DNA from: a virus
Length of the DNA: 23,842 nucleotides
Virus record (IMG/VR): IMGVR_UViG_3300006753_000078
Location: 1 to 23,842 of that record
Reading direction: 5' to 3' (one strand)
Part shown: positions 23,593-23,842 of the stretch, in pieces
Layout: every line of letters begins with the position of its first letter
Numbering within the stretch: the first letter of the stretch is position 1
The notes under the pieces: model-generated
What the model saw: only the letters and a program-made list of their open reading frames with translations
Told to the model about the DNA's origin: nothing
The model's database searches: none
Position numbers and translations under genes: made by a program

Positions 23593-23842
23593 ATGAAACA
23601 CCTTAAATACGTTCTATTGACATTGTTACTGCTTAACCCGGTTACGGCCTTTGGTGCAGACGGGGATATTGTCATTGAGGGGGCTGAAGCAACGACCGTT
23701 GATGCGGCTACCGTTGATGTGTCGTCTAATGTTCAGACCGGGGCCGATCCTGCCGACCAGGGGGCTCTCAGGCTGTCTAATGGGGAGATTATAGCGTGGG
23801 AGGATGCTACAGAGACAACCATAACCCATGTGGACGATAATG
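23593..23842 (+). CDS. Fibre-like protein with signal peptide (5' part)
   Basis: The gene begins at an ATG after TAGGAGGAATAG and runs off the window, so only 83 codons are seen. The first ~21 residues form a classic Sec signal peptide: MKHLK, a Leu-rich core (VLLTLLLLNPV), and a likely cleavage site after TAFGA. The mature start is acidic (DGDIVIEGAEATTVD), and then QGALRLSNGEIIAWEDA resembles a motif in phage fibre and adhesin proteins. A signal peptide is unusual in a virion component, so the protein may be exported to the host envelope, or it may be a moron-like factor. Confidence 0.7.
   Translation, partial: MKHLKYVLLTLLLLNPVTAFGADGDIVIEGAEATTVDAATVDVSSNVQTGADPADQGALRLSNGEIIAWEDATETTITHVDDN

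Overview
This is the structural and packaging region of an uncultivated tailed phage or prophage. Every supported gene lies on the + strand. Genes are packed tightly, with overlapping stop/start codons or short gaps carrying AGGAGG-like ribosome binding sites. The gene set suggests a short-tailed (podovirus-like) virion: large terminase, a ~640-residue portal, a scaffold-like protein, an SU10-type major capsid protein, a head-tail adaptor-like protein, a nozzle-like protein, fibre-like proteins and very large virion-associated proteins. No tape measure, tail sheath or tail tube protein is recognisable. The host cannot be named. A CMP-sugar synthetase of the KdsB type hints at a Gram-negative host, but only by inference.

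Layout. Bases 1-912 hold a G-rich end and four or five very small ORFs, one with weak resemblance to P27-type small terminases. Bases 913-1638 encode a KdsB-like cytidylyltransferase. Bases 1698-8376 hold the packaging and head block: small basic protein, large terminase, small acidic protein, cupin, portal, small protein, scaffold candidate, major capsid protein. A 9-bp hairpin follows the capsid gene. Bases 8428-11027 hold an accessory block inserted in the head region: a Maf/DUF115 (MptE-like) protein, two small zinc-ribbon proteins and a radical SAM-SPASM enzyme. Bases 11049-14963 hold two small beta-rich proteins, the adaptor, the nozzle candidate and a fibre-like protein. Bases 14992-22806 hold a GNAT-like protein, a Met-rich small protein, a 1,103-residue repeat protein ending in a short S74-type chaperone domain, a coiled-coil protein and a 926-residue virion-associated protein. 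The window closes with a beta-module fibre protein and the start of a fibre-like protein that carries a signal peptide.

How the genes may work together. The head and tail genes form one assembly programme. Scattered among them are enzymes that could modify virion proteins or host surface sugars: CMP-sugar synthetase, cupin, Maf-like protein, radical SAM-SPASM and a GNAT-like protein. Maf proteins elsewhere are linked to transfer of CMP-activated nonulosonic acids onto flagellin, and KdsB-family enzymes make CMP-activated acidic sugars. Finding both in one phage makes a virion-glycosylation system the most interesting hypothesis here, but it remains an inference. No tRNA, rRNA, CRISPR array, integrase, transposase or confident promoter was seen. 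Apart from the 5' 912 bases, no gap between genes exceeds about 65 bases.
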